Assembly (NCBI GenBank): GCA_900548125.1
Contig: URJN01000124.1
Location: 1 to 6,603, forward strand
Origin: an uncultured Eubacteriales bacterium
GTDB taxonomy: Bacteria > Bacillota > Clostridia > Christensenellales > Aristaeellaceae
Length of the DNA: 6,603 nucleotides
Reading direction: 5' to 3'
Below are positions 1-5,755 of this stretch, piece after piece. Every line of letters begins with the position of its first letter. The first letter of the stretch is position 1. The notes beneath the pieces are model-generated. The model ran no database searches and had not been told where the DNA came from. It saw only the letters and a list, made by a program, of their open reading frames with translations. The position numbers were made by a program, and so were the translations under genes.

Positions 1-13
1 GCCGACAATGCGA

Positions 14-48
14 CCCTCCGCTTATGAAAGAGAGGAGGTGTGTTTTTT
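14..48 (+). terminator. Possible intrinsic terminator of an upstream gene
   Basis: CCTCC at 15-19 pairs with GGAGG at 34-38. The stem continues after one G/A mismatch with CTT (21-23) against GAG (30-32), using one G-T wobble, and closes on a six-base loop (24-29). Six T residues follow at 43-48, four bases past the stem. This is the shape of a modest rho-independent terminator for a plus-strand gene lying before the window. The GGAGG arm could be mistaken for a ribosome binding site, but no convincing reading frame starts after it. The four-base gap before the T-run and the mismatch keep confidence moderate. Confidence 0.4.
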
Positions 49-84
49 GCATCACGCCCGGCTCTGCTGTTTCCGGGCGGATGC
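49..84. other. Strong stem-loop, 12 bp with one bulge
   Basis: GCATC (49-53) and CGCCCGG (55-61) pair perfectly with CCGGGCG (73-79) and GATGC (80-84). A54 is the only unpaired stem base and the loop has 11 bases. It starts directly after the T-run of the preceding hairpin. No T-run follows it on either strand, so it is not a standard terminator. Its role is unknown. It could protect a 3' end, be a remnant of a repeat, or be a protein-binding palindrome. Confidence 0.55.
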
Positions 85-134
85 GCAATCATGACGATGG
101 CGAATCCTGCGGCGGAAGGACAGAACAATCGGGT

Positions 135-152
135 CTGAGGTGTGCGCCTCAG
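135..152. other. Short stem-loop, 6 bp
   Basis: CTGAGG (135-140) pairs with CCTCAG (147-152) around a six-base loop. It lies about 100 bp upstream of the kinase promoter, so it would not be in that promoter's transcript. No T-run follows. The function is unknown and the pairing could be chance. Confidence 0.3.
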
Positions 153-249
153 CTCCTCGCCTCTATCATGCCCGCCGCGAAGAGAAATATACAGCAAAAT
201 AGAAAAACGCAAAGCTCCGTATTCCGTGGCGCAGCCTTTTCAAGGGGGA

Positions 250-278
250 TTGACGGAAAAAAGAAAGAAAGTTATACT
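250..278 (+). promoter_or_regulatory. Sigma-70/sigma-A type promoter of the kinase-deaminase unit
   Basis: The -35 box TTGACG (250-255) and the -10 box TATACT (273-278) are separated by exactly 17 bases, and each has one mismatch to consensus. The predicted transcription start is near 285, giving a leader of about 27 bases before the ATG at 312. The ribosome binding site AGGGAGGAG (297-305) lies in that leader. No PurBox-like CCGAAC or GTTCGG sequence was seen around this promoter, in contrast to the transporter promoter. Confidence 0.8.
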
Positions 279-311
279 GAAATCAGCATGATAATCAGGG
301 AGGAGAAGCCC

Positions 312-1229
312 ATGAACCACGATCTGCTCGTTATCGGTTCAACCTGCGTAGACGTCATTATCCGTGTCGATCATCTGCCTCGAACAGAGGAAAACCTGCA
401 TCCGGACAGCCAGCGTTTTGCCATTGGCGGATGCGCTTATAATGTCGCCAATATCCTCGGACGGGCAGGAGCATCGGTCACGTTCGTTACGCCGGTCGGA
501 GAACAAGGCGTGTTTGGCGGATTTGCCGCGGCACAGCTTGCGAAGTTCCCGTTTGCAAGACAGGTCTTGCTGCCGAACGAGGCGAACGGCTGCTGCTATT
601 GTCTGGTTGAGGCGAACGGAGAGCGGACATTTATGTCTATCCATGGCGCGGAATACAGTTTTTCGCCCGAATGGATGCGGTTTTGTGAGCGTGGGCATTT
701 CCAATACGGCTATGTCTGCGGACTGGAGGTCGAGGAAAAGACCGGCGGTCTGCTTGTAGATTATATGAAGAACGCGCCGGTAGAGACTTGGCTTTATGCG
801 CCGGGGCCGCGCGGCGCAGGCATTGATCGGGCGCGCGCCGACGCAATTTTTGCTCTGCATCCGATTCTGCATCTGAGCGGGTCAGAGGCTGGCGCGCTTT
901 CCGGTCGGGATGGGCTGGATGACGCCCTGCTTGCCCTGCACGAGAGAACGCAGGCGCCGATTATCGCGACTGTCGGCGCGCTGGGGGCGCGCGTGCTGCT
1001 TGACAAGGATACGCTGCTGACCGTGCCGGGATATCCGAGCAGCAGCGTGGTGGATACCATCGGCGCGGGCGACGCCCATGCGGGCGCGGTGATGCTCGGC
1101 TTGAGCCGAGGCATGACGCTTGCGGACGCGGCGGTGCTTGCGAACCGCGTGTGCGCAAAGGTGGTCGAAACAGAGGGAGCCACGCTTTCGGATGAAGATT
1201 TTGCCGCGCTGGGTCTTCGGGAGGATTGA
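312..1229 (+). CDS. PfkB-family (ribokinase-like) sugar or nucleoside kinase
   Basis: This predicted cytoplasmic kinase transfers the gamma-phosphate of ATP to a hydroxyl of a sugar or nucleoside. It has 305 residues, normal for the family. The family's N-terminal glycine signature is seen at G39-G40 and N44 (GGCAYNVA, 39-46) followed by PVGEQG (61-66). The C-terminal signature DTIGAGD (248-254) carries the expected catalytic base D254 and the anion-hole glycines. A T-V-G motif lies at 220-222. The residues after GAGD are AHAGA rather than the commoner xFxAG. ATG 312 is chosen because AGGGAGGAG (297-305) is optimally spaced and the predicted transcript starts near 285. An in-frame ATG at 288 lies almost on that start. 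The next gene overlaps or abuts the stop codon, so the two proteins probably serve one pathway. The substrate cannot be assigned: adenosine/inosine-type nucleosides, ribose or another sugar are all possible. Confidence 0.88.
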   Translation: MNHDLLVIGSTCVDVIIRVDHLPRTEENLHPDSQRFAIGGCAYNVANILGRAGASVTFVTPVGEQGVFGGFAAAQLAKFPFARQVLLPNEANGCCYCLVEANGERTFMSIHGAEYSFSPEWMRFCERGHFQYGYVCGLEVEEKTGGLLVDYMKNAPVETWLYAPGPRGAGIDRARADAIFALHPILHLSGSEAGALSGRDGLDDALLALHERTQAPIIATVGALGARVLLDKDTLLTVPGYPSSSVVDTIGAGDAHAGAVMLGLSRGMTLADAAVLANRVCAKVVETEGATLSDEDFAALGLRED

Positions 1230-1231
1230 TG

Positions 1232-2545
1232 ATGAAAACACTTTTTGAAAACGCCGTCGTGCTGACGATGGACGACGATATGCGCCTTATTTCCAATGGC
1301 TATGTGCTGACGGAGGAAAAGAATATCGCCGAGGTCGGCGAGGGCACATACGGCGGTGAAGCGGATGAACGCATTGATGCGCACGGCGGTATTTTGCTCC
1401 CCGGATTCGTGAATACGCACTGCCATGCGTCGATGGTTCCCTTCCGAACGATGGGCGATGACTGTCCGGACAGACTGCGCCGATTCCTCTTTCCGCTGGA
1501 AAACGAAGCGATGACGCGCGAGCTGACCTATCGGGGCGCGGTATTCGGCATAGGCGAAATGCTGCTTGCCGGTACGACGACGTTCGTGGACATGTATTAT
1601 TTCGAGGATGAGGTGGCGCGCGCCTGTGTCGAAACGGGCATGCGCGGCTATCTCGGCGAAACGCTGATTTCTCAGCCGACCTGCGACAGCCCTGTGCCGG
1701 GCGGCGGAATCAACATCGCGCGCGCAATGTTTGAACGCTGGAAAGACGAGGAGCTTGTCAAGCCGATTGTCGCGCCGCATGGAACGACGACCTGTGATGA
1801 GCAGCTTTTACGGGCGGCAAGCGAGCTGGCGGAGGAAAAGAAGGCGATTTTCACGCTGCATGCGAGCGAAATGGATTACGAGATGAAGTTTTTCGCCGAC
1901 CGAGGGGAAACGCCGACAAGCTATTTGAAGAAGATTGGCGCACTCAACGCACGCCTGCTGGCGGCGCACTGCATCCATCTGTCGGAAGGGGACGTCGAGC
2001 TGCTGAGGGAAGGCGGCGCGGCTGTCGCTCACTGCATCGGAAGCAACACAAAGGCGGCAAAGGGCGTCGCGCCGATTGCAGCGTTGGCAAAGGCGGGCGT
2101 TCGCTATGGACTCGGTACGGACGGGCCTTCCTCCGGCAACACGCTGAGCATGTTCGACCAGATGCGTTTGTTTGCGGTCTGCCATAAGACGGCAAACCAT
2201 GACCGCGGTATTTTTCCGGCGAGGAAAATTGTCAGGGCGGCGACGCGGGGCGGCGCGGAAGCGTTGGGCGCGGAGAAGGAGTTCGGACAGATACGCCCCG
2301 GCATGCGCGCGGATTTGATTCTCGTCAGCACGGATGCGCCGCACATGTTCCCCGTGTATAATCCGTATTCTGCGCTGGTCTACGGCGCGAACAGCTCGGA
2401 TGTTCGGTATGTGATGGCTGGCGGAAGGATGCGTGTGCGCGGCGGCGTGCTGACCCAGCTGGATATGGAGGAAGCAAGAGCGCGGCTGCTTGAGCATATG
2501 GGAGCTTTTATGAGGAGCGCGGAAAAATACAAAGAAATCATTTGA
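1232..2545 (+). CDS. Amidohydrolase-superfamily deaminase, MTA/SAH-deaminase type
   Basis: This is a predicted metal-dependent hydrolase that removes an exocyclic amino group from a purine-type ring. In 437 residues it shows the motif set of the MtaD/TrzN/AtzA branch: H63-x-H65 (NTHCH) after the first beta strand, H183 (APHGTTTC), H210 and E213 (HASE), H246 (AHCIHL) and D297 (GTDGPSS). By spacing these fit the zinc ligands (H63, H65, H210, D297) and catalytic residues (E213, H246) of Thermotoga MTA/SAH deaminase as I recall them. The usual H-C-P-x-S-N is H-C-I-G-S-N here (267-272). ATG 1232 is chosen for its six-base spacing from GGGAGGA (1219-1225). ATG 1229 overlaps the kinase stop TGA by one base and is a close alternative. 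Translation is probably coupled to the kinase. Substrate candidates are adenosine, 5'-deoxyadenosine, methylthioadenosine, S-adenosylhomocysteine or a related purine derivative. The class is well supported, the substrate is not. Confidence 0.85.
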   Translation: MKTLFENAVVLTMDDDMRLISNGYVLTEEKNIAEVGEGTYGGEADERIDAHGGILLPGFVNTHCHASMVPFRTMGDDCPDRLRRFLFPLENEAMTRELTYRGAVFGIGEMLLAGTTTFVDMYYFEDEVARACVETGMRGYLGETLISQPTCDSPVPGGGINIARAMFERWKDEELVKPIVAPHGTTTCDEQLLRAASELAEEKKAIFTLHASEMDYEMKFFADRGETPTSYLKKIGALNARLLAAHCIHLSEGDVELLREGGAAVAHCIGSNTKAAKGVAPIAALAKAGVRYGLGTDGPSSGNTLSMFDQMRLFAVCHKTANHDRGIFPARKIVRAATRGGAEALGAEKEFGQIRPGMRADLILVSTDAPHMFPVYNPYSALVYGANSSDVRYVMAGGRMRVRGGVLTQLDMEEARARLLEHMGAFMRSAEKYKEII

Positions 2546-2586
2546 AAAAGCACGGCGGGGCAATTCCGTTTCGGGAAAAAGACAGA

Positions 2587-2599
2587 AAAACCGAACATT
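2587..2599 (+). promoter_or_regulatory. PurBox-like operator 1 (PurR site)
   Basis: The 13 bases match the Gram-positive PurR operator consensus AWWWCCGAACWWT, as I recall it from Lactococcus and Bacillus, at all 13 positions. The site lies just upstream of the first TTGACA (2605-2610), with its central G about 95 bp before the predicted transcription start near 2688. An imperfect inverted half-site, TTTCGG (2569-2574), lies 16 bases before this site's CCGAAC core. This resembles the paired inverted PurBoxes of Bacillus, but the offset is not exact. Confidence 0.7.
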
Positions 2600-2604
2600 T
2601 AAAC

Positions 2605-2632
2605 TTGACATCATGGAATACAAAGTTTATTT
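2605..2632 (+). promoter_or_regulatory. Weak upstream promoter candidate
   Basis: A perfect TTGACA (2605-2610) lies exactly 48 bp upstream of the TTGACA of the main promoter. The sequence at the -10 distance (around 2626-2633, TTTATTTC) is AT-rich but a poor -10 match. If active, it would place PurBox-like site 1 immediately before its -35 box. It may equally be chance in AT-rich DNA or part of the overlapping 7-bp inverted repeat. Confidence 0.25.
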
Positions 2633-2652
2633 CCAAAAAATAAGAAAGAGAA

Positions 2653-2681
2653 TTGACATTTTACGGGGTTCATGTTAAAAT
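2653..2681 (+). promoter_or_regulatory. Main promoter of the ABC importer operon
   Basis: A perfect -35 box TTGACA (2653-2658), a 17-base spacer and the -10 box TAAAAT (2676-2681, one mismatch) form a near-consensus sigma-70/sigma-A promoter. Transcription should start near 2688, giving a leader of only about 17 bases to the ATG at 2705. PurBox-like site 2 occupies 2692-2704, so it would lie within the initially transcribed region, a position suited to repression. Confidence 0.82.
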
Positions 2682-2691
2682 AAATCGCTAT

Positions 2692-2704
2692 TTTACCGAA
2701 CATT
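2692..2704 (+). promoter_or_regulatory. PurBox-like operator 2 (PurR site)
   Basis: Twelve of 13 positions match AWWWCCGAACWWT; the first base is T instead of A. The 10-bp core ACCGAACATT (2695-2704) is identical to that of site 1 (2590-2599) and lies exactly 105 bp downstream in the same orientation. That is ten turns at 10.5 bp per turn. The site ends directly at the ATG of the first permease gene. Confidence 0.65.
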
Positions 2705-3562
2705 ATGGATGCGGAAAGGGTGAAACCTCCGGTGAATCGTAAAAAGAACTGGGTCGCGGCGGTACTTGTGCTGCCCGGCGTGCTGTTTGTTGTGTTTTTC
2801 ATGCTGGTTCCGCTGTTTTCGCTGTGCCTGACATCGTTCTTCCCTGATGAGAGCTTTTCGCTTTCTTCCTACTTTTCGCTCTTTGGGGATTTGTATTTTC
2901 AGCAGGTGTTCATGCGCAGCCTGCGCCTGAGCCTTTTGAGTACGGCGATTTGTGCGCTGCTCGGCTTTCCGACGGCGTATTATATCGCCAAGCATTCCCG
3001 ACATAAGGGAATGATGATGGCGTTTGCCGTGTTCCCGATGTTTACCAGTCCGGTTATTCGTTCATTCAGCTGGATGGTCATTCTCGGCAAGAAGGGCATC
3101 GTCAACAGCGCGCTCGTTTCGCTGGGCATCTTTGCCAAGCCTCAGAGCCTTCTGTATAATGAGTTCTCGATGTCGGTCGGCTTTGTGCAGCTGTTTCTGC
3201 CGCTGATGATTCTCTCGCTGATTGGCGTCATGGATCACATTCCGGATGACTTGAGCGAGGCGGCGGGCAGTCTGGGAGCGACGAGATTCGGCGCGTTTAT
3301 CCATGTCGTGTTCCCGCTCAGTATTTCCGGTCTGGTGACGGGAAGCGTGCTTGTCTTTACCGGCTGCATGACGGCATATACGACGCCGCAGCTGCTGGGC
3401 GGCACGGATACCCGCGTGCTGGCGACGATGATTTACCAATATGCGATGAGCCTTCGCGACTGGGCGCAGGCTTCCGTCGTCGCTGTGGTCATGATTGTGG
3501 TGACGATGGTGGTTTCCAGCGTGTTCAACGCGCTGAGCCGCAAGATTAACCCGATGGCGTAA
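2705..3562 (+). CDS. ABC importer permease, PotB type
   Basis: This is an inner-membrane subunit of an ABC importer of the spermidine/putrescine (PotABCD-like) family. It has 285 residues and about six hydrophobic segments, near residues 17-43, 72-95, 103-127, 155-176, 205-229 and 254-275. The cytoplasmic coupling motif is E185-A-A-G-S-L-G191 within about 181-204 and docks on the ATPase. The start is uncertain. ATG 2705 has no Shine-Dalgarno sequence and its leader would be only about 17 bases. In-frame GTG codons at 2720 and 2732 are alternatives, and GTG 2732 has GGAAAGG (2713-2719) upstream, though loosely spaced. All three keep the first membrane segment. It opens a four-gene operon with the ATPase gene 13 bases downstream. 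Family homology says polyamine, but the context points to a purine compound, so no symbol is given. Confidence 0.88.
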   Translation: MDAERVKPPVNRKKNWVAAVLVLPGVLFVVFFMLVPLFSLCLTSFFPDESFSLSSYFSLFGDLYFQQVFMRSLRLSLLSTAICALLGFPTAYYIAKHSRHKGMMMAFAVFPMFTSPVIRSFSWMVILGKKGIVNSALVSLGIFAKPQSLLYNEFSMSVGFVQLFLPLMILSLIGVMDHIPDDLSEAAGSLGATRFGAFIHVVFPLSISGLVTGSVLVFTGCMTAYTTPQLLGGTDTRVLATMIYQYAMSLRDWAQASVVAVVMIVVTMVVSSVFNALSRKINPMA

Positions 3563-3575
3563 GGAGGAAAGCGAC

Positions 3576-4613
3576 ATGGCACTGCTCGAACTTAAAGACA
3601 TTACGGCCGGTTACGGACAGAATATCATTCTCCGCGATTTCAACCTGAGCGTGGAGCGCGGCGAATTCGTCAGTCTGCTTGGCTCCTCCGGATGTGGTAA
3701 GACGACGACCCTGCGCATGATTGCGGGCTTTTCCGAGCCGAACAGGGGTACGATTACCTTTGACGGAAAGGACTATACGCACGTGCCGCTGCACAAGCGC
3801 AACTTCGGTTTTGTTTTCCAGAGCTACGCGCTTTTCCCGCATATGACGGTGTTTGACAATGTGGCGTTCGGCTTGAAGATGCGCAAGCTCGACAAGGAAA
3901 CGATTCGCCGCGACGTCATGGAGATGCTCAGGCTCGTCGATTTGGAGGGCTTTGAAAACCGCTATCCGCGCGAAATGAGCGGCGGTCAGCGTCAGCGCGT
4001 GGCGCTTGCCCGCGCGATGGTCATCAAGCCCGACCTGATGCTCTTTGATGAGCCGCTTTCCAATTTGGACGCTAAGCTCCGCGTGAAGATGCGCGTGGAG
4101 ATTCGGCGCATTCAGCAGGAGCTGGGCTTTACTGCGATTTATGTCACGCACGATCAGGAAGAATGCTTTGCCATCAGCGACAAGGTTGCCATCATGAACA
4201 AGGGCGTAATTGAGCAGATGGATGCGCCCAGCACCATCTACAACAGCCCGAACACCGAGTTTATCGCGCGGTTTGTCGGTTTTGAGAATTTCTTTGACTT
4301 GACCCGTGCGCAAAACGGCGTTCTGACCGCGGCAAACGGTGCGGCAATCACCGTTGCGGAAGATAAAGCAGGCACGAAATTGAAGGCGTGCATCCGTCCG
4401 GAGGACGTCCGCGTGCTTCCGGCGGGGGAAAAGGCTGTCAATGCCATTCCCGGCGAGGTGCTGGTCAGCACGTTCCTCGGCAGGCACAATCAGCTCAATG
4501 TCAAGACGGATATCGGCGAATTTATTGTCAGCGCCGATCAGAATCAGGTTTTCCCGATTGGCGCGGCGGTTACGCTCTCGCTGATGGAAAATAAAATCAA
4601 ACTTATCGGCTAA
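3576..4613 (+). CDS. ABC importer ATPase, PotA type
   Basis: This nucleotide-binding subunit drives the importer by ATP hydrolysis at the cytoplasmic face. All motifs are intact over 345 residues: Walker A GSSGCGKT (36-43), Q-loop Q82 (FVFQSYALFPHM), signature MSGGQ (134-138), Walker B LMLFDEP (154-160) with D158 and E159, D-loop SNLD (162-165) and the H-loop H192. Residues from about 235 onward form the C-terminal regulatory (TOBE-like) region typical of PotA, MalK and UgpC, including IRPEDV (273-278). Length and architecture are normal. AGGAGG (3562-3567) lies eight bases before ATG 3576, and only 13 bases separate the gene from the permease stop. The sequence cannot identify the cargo, since these ATPases are similar across polyamine, thiamine, iron and phosphonate importers. 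Confidence 0.93.
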   Translation: MALLELKDITAGYGQNIILRDFNLSVERGEFVSLLGSSGCGKTTTLRMIAGFSEPNRGTITFDGKDYTHVPLHKRNFGFVFQSYALFPHMTVFDNVAFGLKMRKLDKETIRRDVMEMLRLVDLEGFENRYPREMSGGQRQRVALARAMVIKPDLMLFDEPLSNLDAKLRVKMRVEIRRIQQELGFTAIYVTHDQEECFAISDKVAIMNKGVIEQMDAPSTIYNSPNTEFIARFVGFENFFDLTRAQNGVLTAANGAAITVAEDKAGTKLKACIRPEDVRVLPAGEKAVNAIPGEVLVSTFLGRHNQLNVKTDIGEFIVSADQNQVFPIGAAVTLSLMENKIKLIG

Positions 4614-4629
4614 CAGGAGGAGAAGAATC

Positions 4630-5679
4630 ATGAAAAAGTTTGTCACCCTGCTTGTTACCCTGCTCGTCGTTGCGAGCATGACGTTCTGCGCTGTTGCGGA
4701 GGAGAAGCCTTTCGCAGGTCAGACGCTGACGGTCAGCACGTTCAGCTTCAACGCCGAACTGATGCAGAAGAACATTTATCAGCCGTTTATGGAGCAGACG
4801 GGCGCGACTGTCGTGATTGACAGCGGCCGCAATGCCGAGCGCGTGACCAAAATCATCGAAGCTCCGGAAAACTATGACGTCGTTGTGATTGGCGATATGT
4901 TCGTCAATCAGCTGATGGAAGCGGGCGTTATTGATACGTTTGACAACAGCTCCATCAGCAACCTGTCTGAAATCTATGAGTGCGCGCGTGCGCCGATGGG
5001 AGAGGGCTATGGCCCGGCGTACACGATGAACCGTCTGGGCATTGTGTATGACGCCGCATACTGCGATGTCGAAATCAAGAGCTGGGCGGATCTGTGGAAT
5101 CCGGAGCTGGCGGACAGCGTTGCGATTCCGGATATGACCACCACCTCCGGCCCGCTGTTCTACTACGCGACTGCCGCTGCCTTTGGTCTGGAGCCGGGCA
5201 AGGATGACGAGGCGATTTTCGCCAAGCTGTCCGAGCTGAAGCCGAATGTCAAAAAGACCTGGACCAGCGCGAACGACACCATCACCATGCTCAATCAGGG
5301 CGAAATCAGCGTTGCCGTGCTGCTGGATTACAGCTACACCACCGCTAAGAACGCGAATCCGGATTATGTTTGGGTCGATCCGACCGAAGGCTCCTTCTCT
5401 GGCTACAACATGATTAACATCATCAAGGGCAGCAAGAACAAGGAGCTTGCCGAGGCGTTCATCAATTTCTACCTCAGCTATGAGGTGCAGAATGCGAATG
5501 CGCTGGACGGCGTGGATGCGCCGGTTCGCATGGATGTTGTGCTGACCGAGGATCAGGTCGGCAGCTTCGTCTACGGTGCGGACGAGGTCGCCAAGCTGGT
5601 TCTGCCGGATTGGAGCCTGATTGCCGAGCATCAGGCGAACTGGATCAACAGCTGGAACGCCATCTTCTCCGTGAAGTAA
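4630..5679 (+). CDS. Extracellular solute-binding protein, PotD family
   Basis: This secreted receptor captures the ligand and delivers it to the importer. Its 349 residues match the usual PotD length. Residues 1-23 form a signal peptide: K2-K3, a hydrophobic core, then A21-V22-A23 before E24, a good signal peptidase I site. C20 is preceded by M-T-F, a poor lipobox, so lipid anchoring is doubtful. Family features include SWADLWNPEL (151-160) and AEAFINFYLS (274-283). By hand alignment to E. coli PotD from memory, polyamine-contacting residues look replaced: TFSFN (37-41) stands for the N-W-S-E-Y region, PDMTTT (167-172) for T-D-D-A-R-E, and FSGYN (256-260) for F-W-M-D-S. This argues against a polyamine ligand. 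AGGAGG (4615-4620) precedes ATG 4630 by nine bases. Codons look richer in AAC, AAG, CTG and ATC than in the kinase gene, consistent with high expression. Confidence 0.88.
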   Translation: MKKFVTLLVTLLVVASMTFCAVAEEKPFAGQTLTVSTFSFNAELMQKNIYQPFMEQTGATVVIDSGRNAERVTKIIEAPENYDVVVIGDMFVNQLMEAGVIDTFDNSSISNLSEIYECARAPMGEGYGPAYTMNRLGIVYDAAYCDVEIKSWADLWNPELADSVAIPDMTTTSGPLFYYATAAAFGLEPGKDDEAIFAKLSELKPNVKKTWTSANDTITMLNQGEISVAVLLDYSYTTAKNANPDYVWVDPTEGSFSGYNMINIIKGSKNKELAEAFINFYLSYEVQNANALDGVDAPVRMDVVLTEDQVGSFVYGADEVAKLVLPDWSLIAEHQANWINSWNAIFSVK

Positions 5680-5701
5680 GGGTCATCTCCGGCATCTGAC
5701 A

Positions 5702-5755
5702 GCCTCTCGGAAAAAGCCGCCGCGCAAGGGGCGGCTGAGAGAGCATAGATTTTTT
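5702..5755 (+). terminator. Intercistronic hairpin with T-run, partial terminator or mRNA stabiliser
   Basis: AGCCGCC (5715-5721) pairs with GGCGGCT (5730-5736) around an eight-base loop. A lower stem, CTCTC (5704-5708) with GAGAG (5737-5741), extends it after a left-side bulge (5709-5714), and two more G-C pairs are possible with one bulged A (5702-5703 with 5743-5744). Six T residues follow at 5750-5755. The T-run is offset five bases from the extended stem, so termination is probably incomplete. It sits in the only large gap (101 bases) of the transporter operon, right after the binding-protein gene. That position is commonly used to raise binding-protein mRNA relative to the membrane subunits. 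Confidence 0.55.

Larger units (their letters stand above)
1..311. other. Non-coding upstream region with hairpins and a promoter
   Basis: I see no supportable gene here. A plus-strand frame is open from position 24 into the kinase gene, but the 96 extra residues it would add resemble no domain. They would also start inside a terminator-like hairpin, and the frame crosses a good promoter and ribosome binding site. From left to right the stretch holds a terminator-like stem with a T-run, a 12-bp stem with one bulged base, a 6-bp stem at 135-152, and then AT-rich DNA (about 180-311) with the kinase promoter. No tRNA, CRISPR or riboswitch consensus that I know was recognised, including the purine riboswitch. 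Confidence 0.6.
2546..2704. other. AT-rich control region between deaminase and transporter genes
   Basis: The region is clearly more AT-rich than its neighbours. It holds two PurBox-like sites, one near-consensus promoter, a second TTGACA, and a 7-bp inverted repeat (TAAACTT 2600-2606, AAGTTTA 2623-2629). No convincing terminator follows the deaminase stop. The best candidate, TTCC/GGAA at 2564-2577, has only a 4-bp stem and no T-run, so read-through from the kinase-deaminase unit into the transporter genes is possible. A 21-codon frame (2613-2678) lacks a ribosome binding site and is not called. Confidence 0.7.

Noticed and set aside
85..249. Riboswitch upstream of the kinase
   Set aside because: No purine, TPP, SAM or cobalamin consensus was seen, and the region lies upstream of the predicted transcription start, so it would not be in the kinase mRNA.
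24..311. N-terminal extension of the kinase frame by 96 residues
   Set aside because: It begins inside a terminator-like hairpin, runs through a consensus promoter and a strong ribosome binding site, and shows no domain character. The kinase fold starts right after ATG 312.
794..1780. Long minus-strand open frame (328 codons) opposite the kinase and deaminase genes
   Set aside because: It is antisense to two well-supported genes, its composition (rich in Arg, His, Ser, Ala) is typical of a shadow of biased codons, and no domain is recognisable.
2564..2577. Terminator after the deaminase gene
   Set aside because: The stem is only about 4 bp and is followed by A residues, not T residues.
2613..2678. 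21-codon frame that might be a leader peptide
   Set aside because: It has no ribosome binding site, starts upstream of the main promoter and ends inside its -10 box, so the main transcript would not contain it.
3546..5631. Long minus-strand open frames (377 and 342 codons) opposite the ATPase and binding-protein genes
   Set aside because: Their composition is that of reverse-complement shadows, they lack recognisable motifs, and they oppose genes with complete motif sets.
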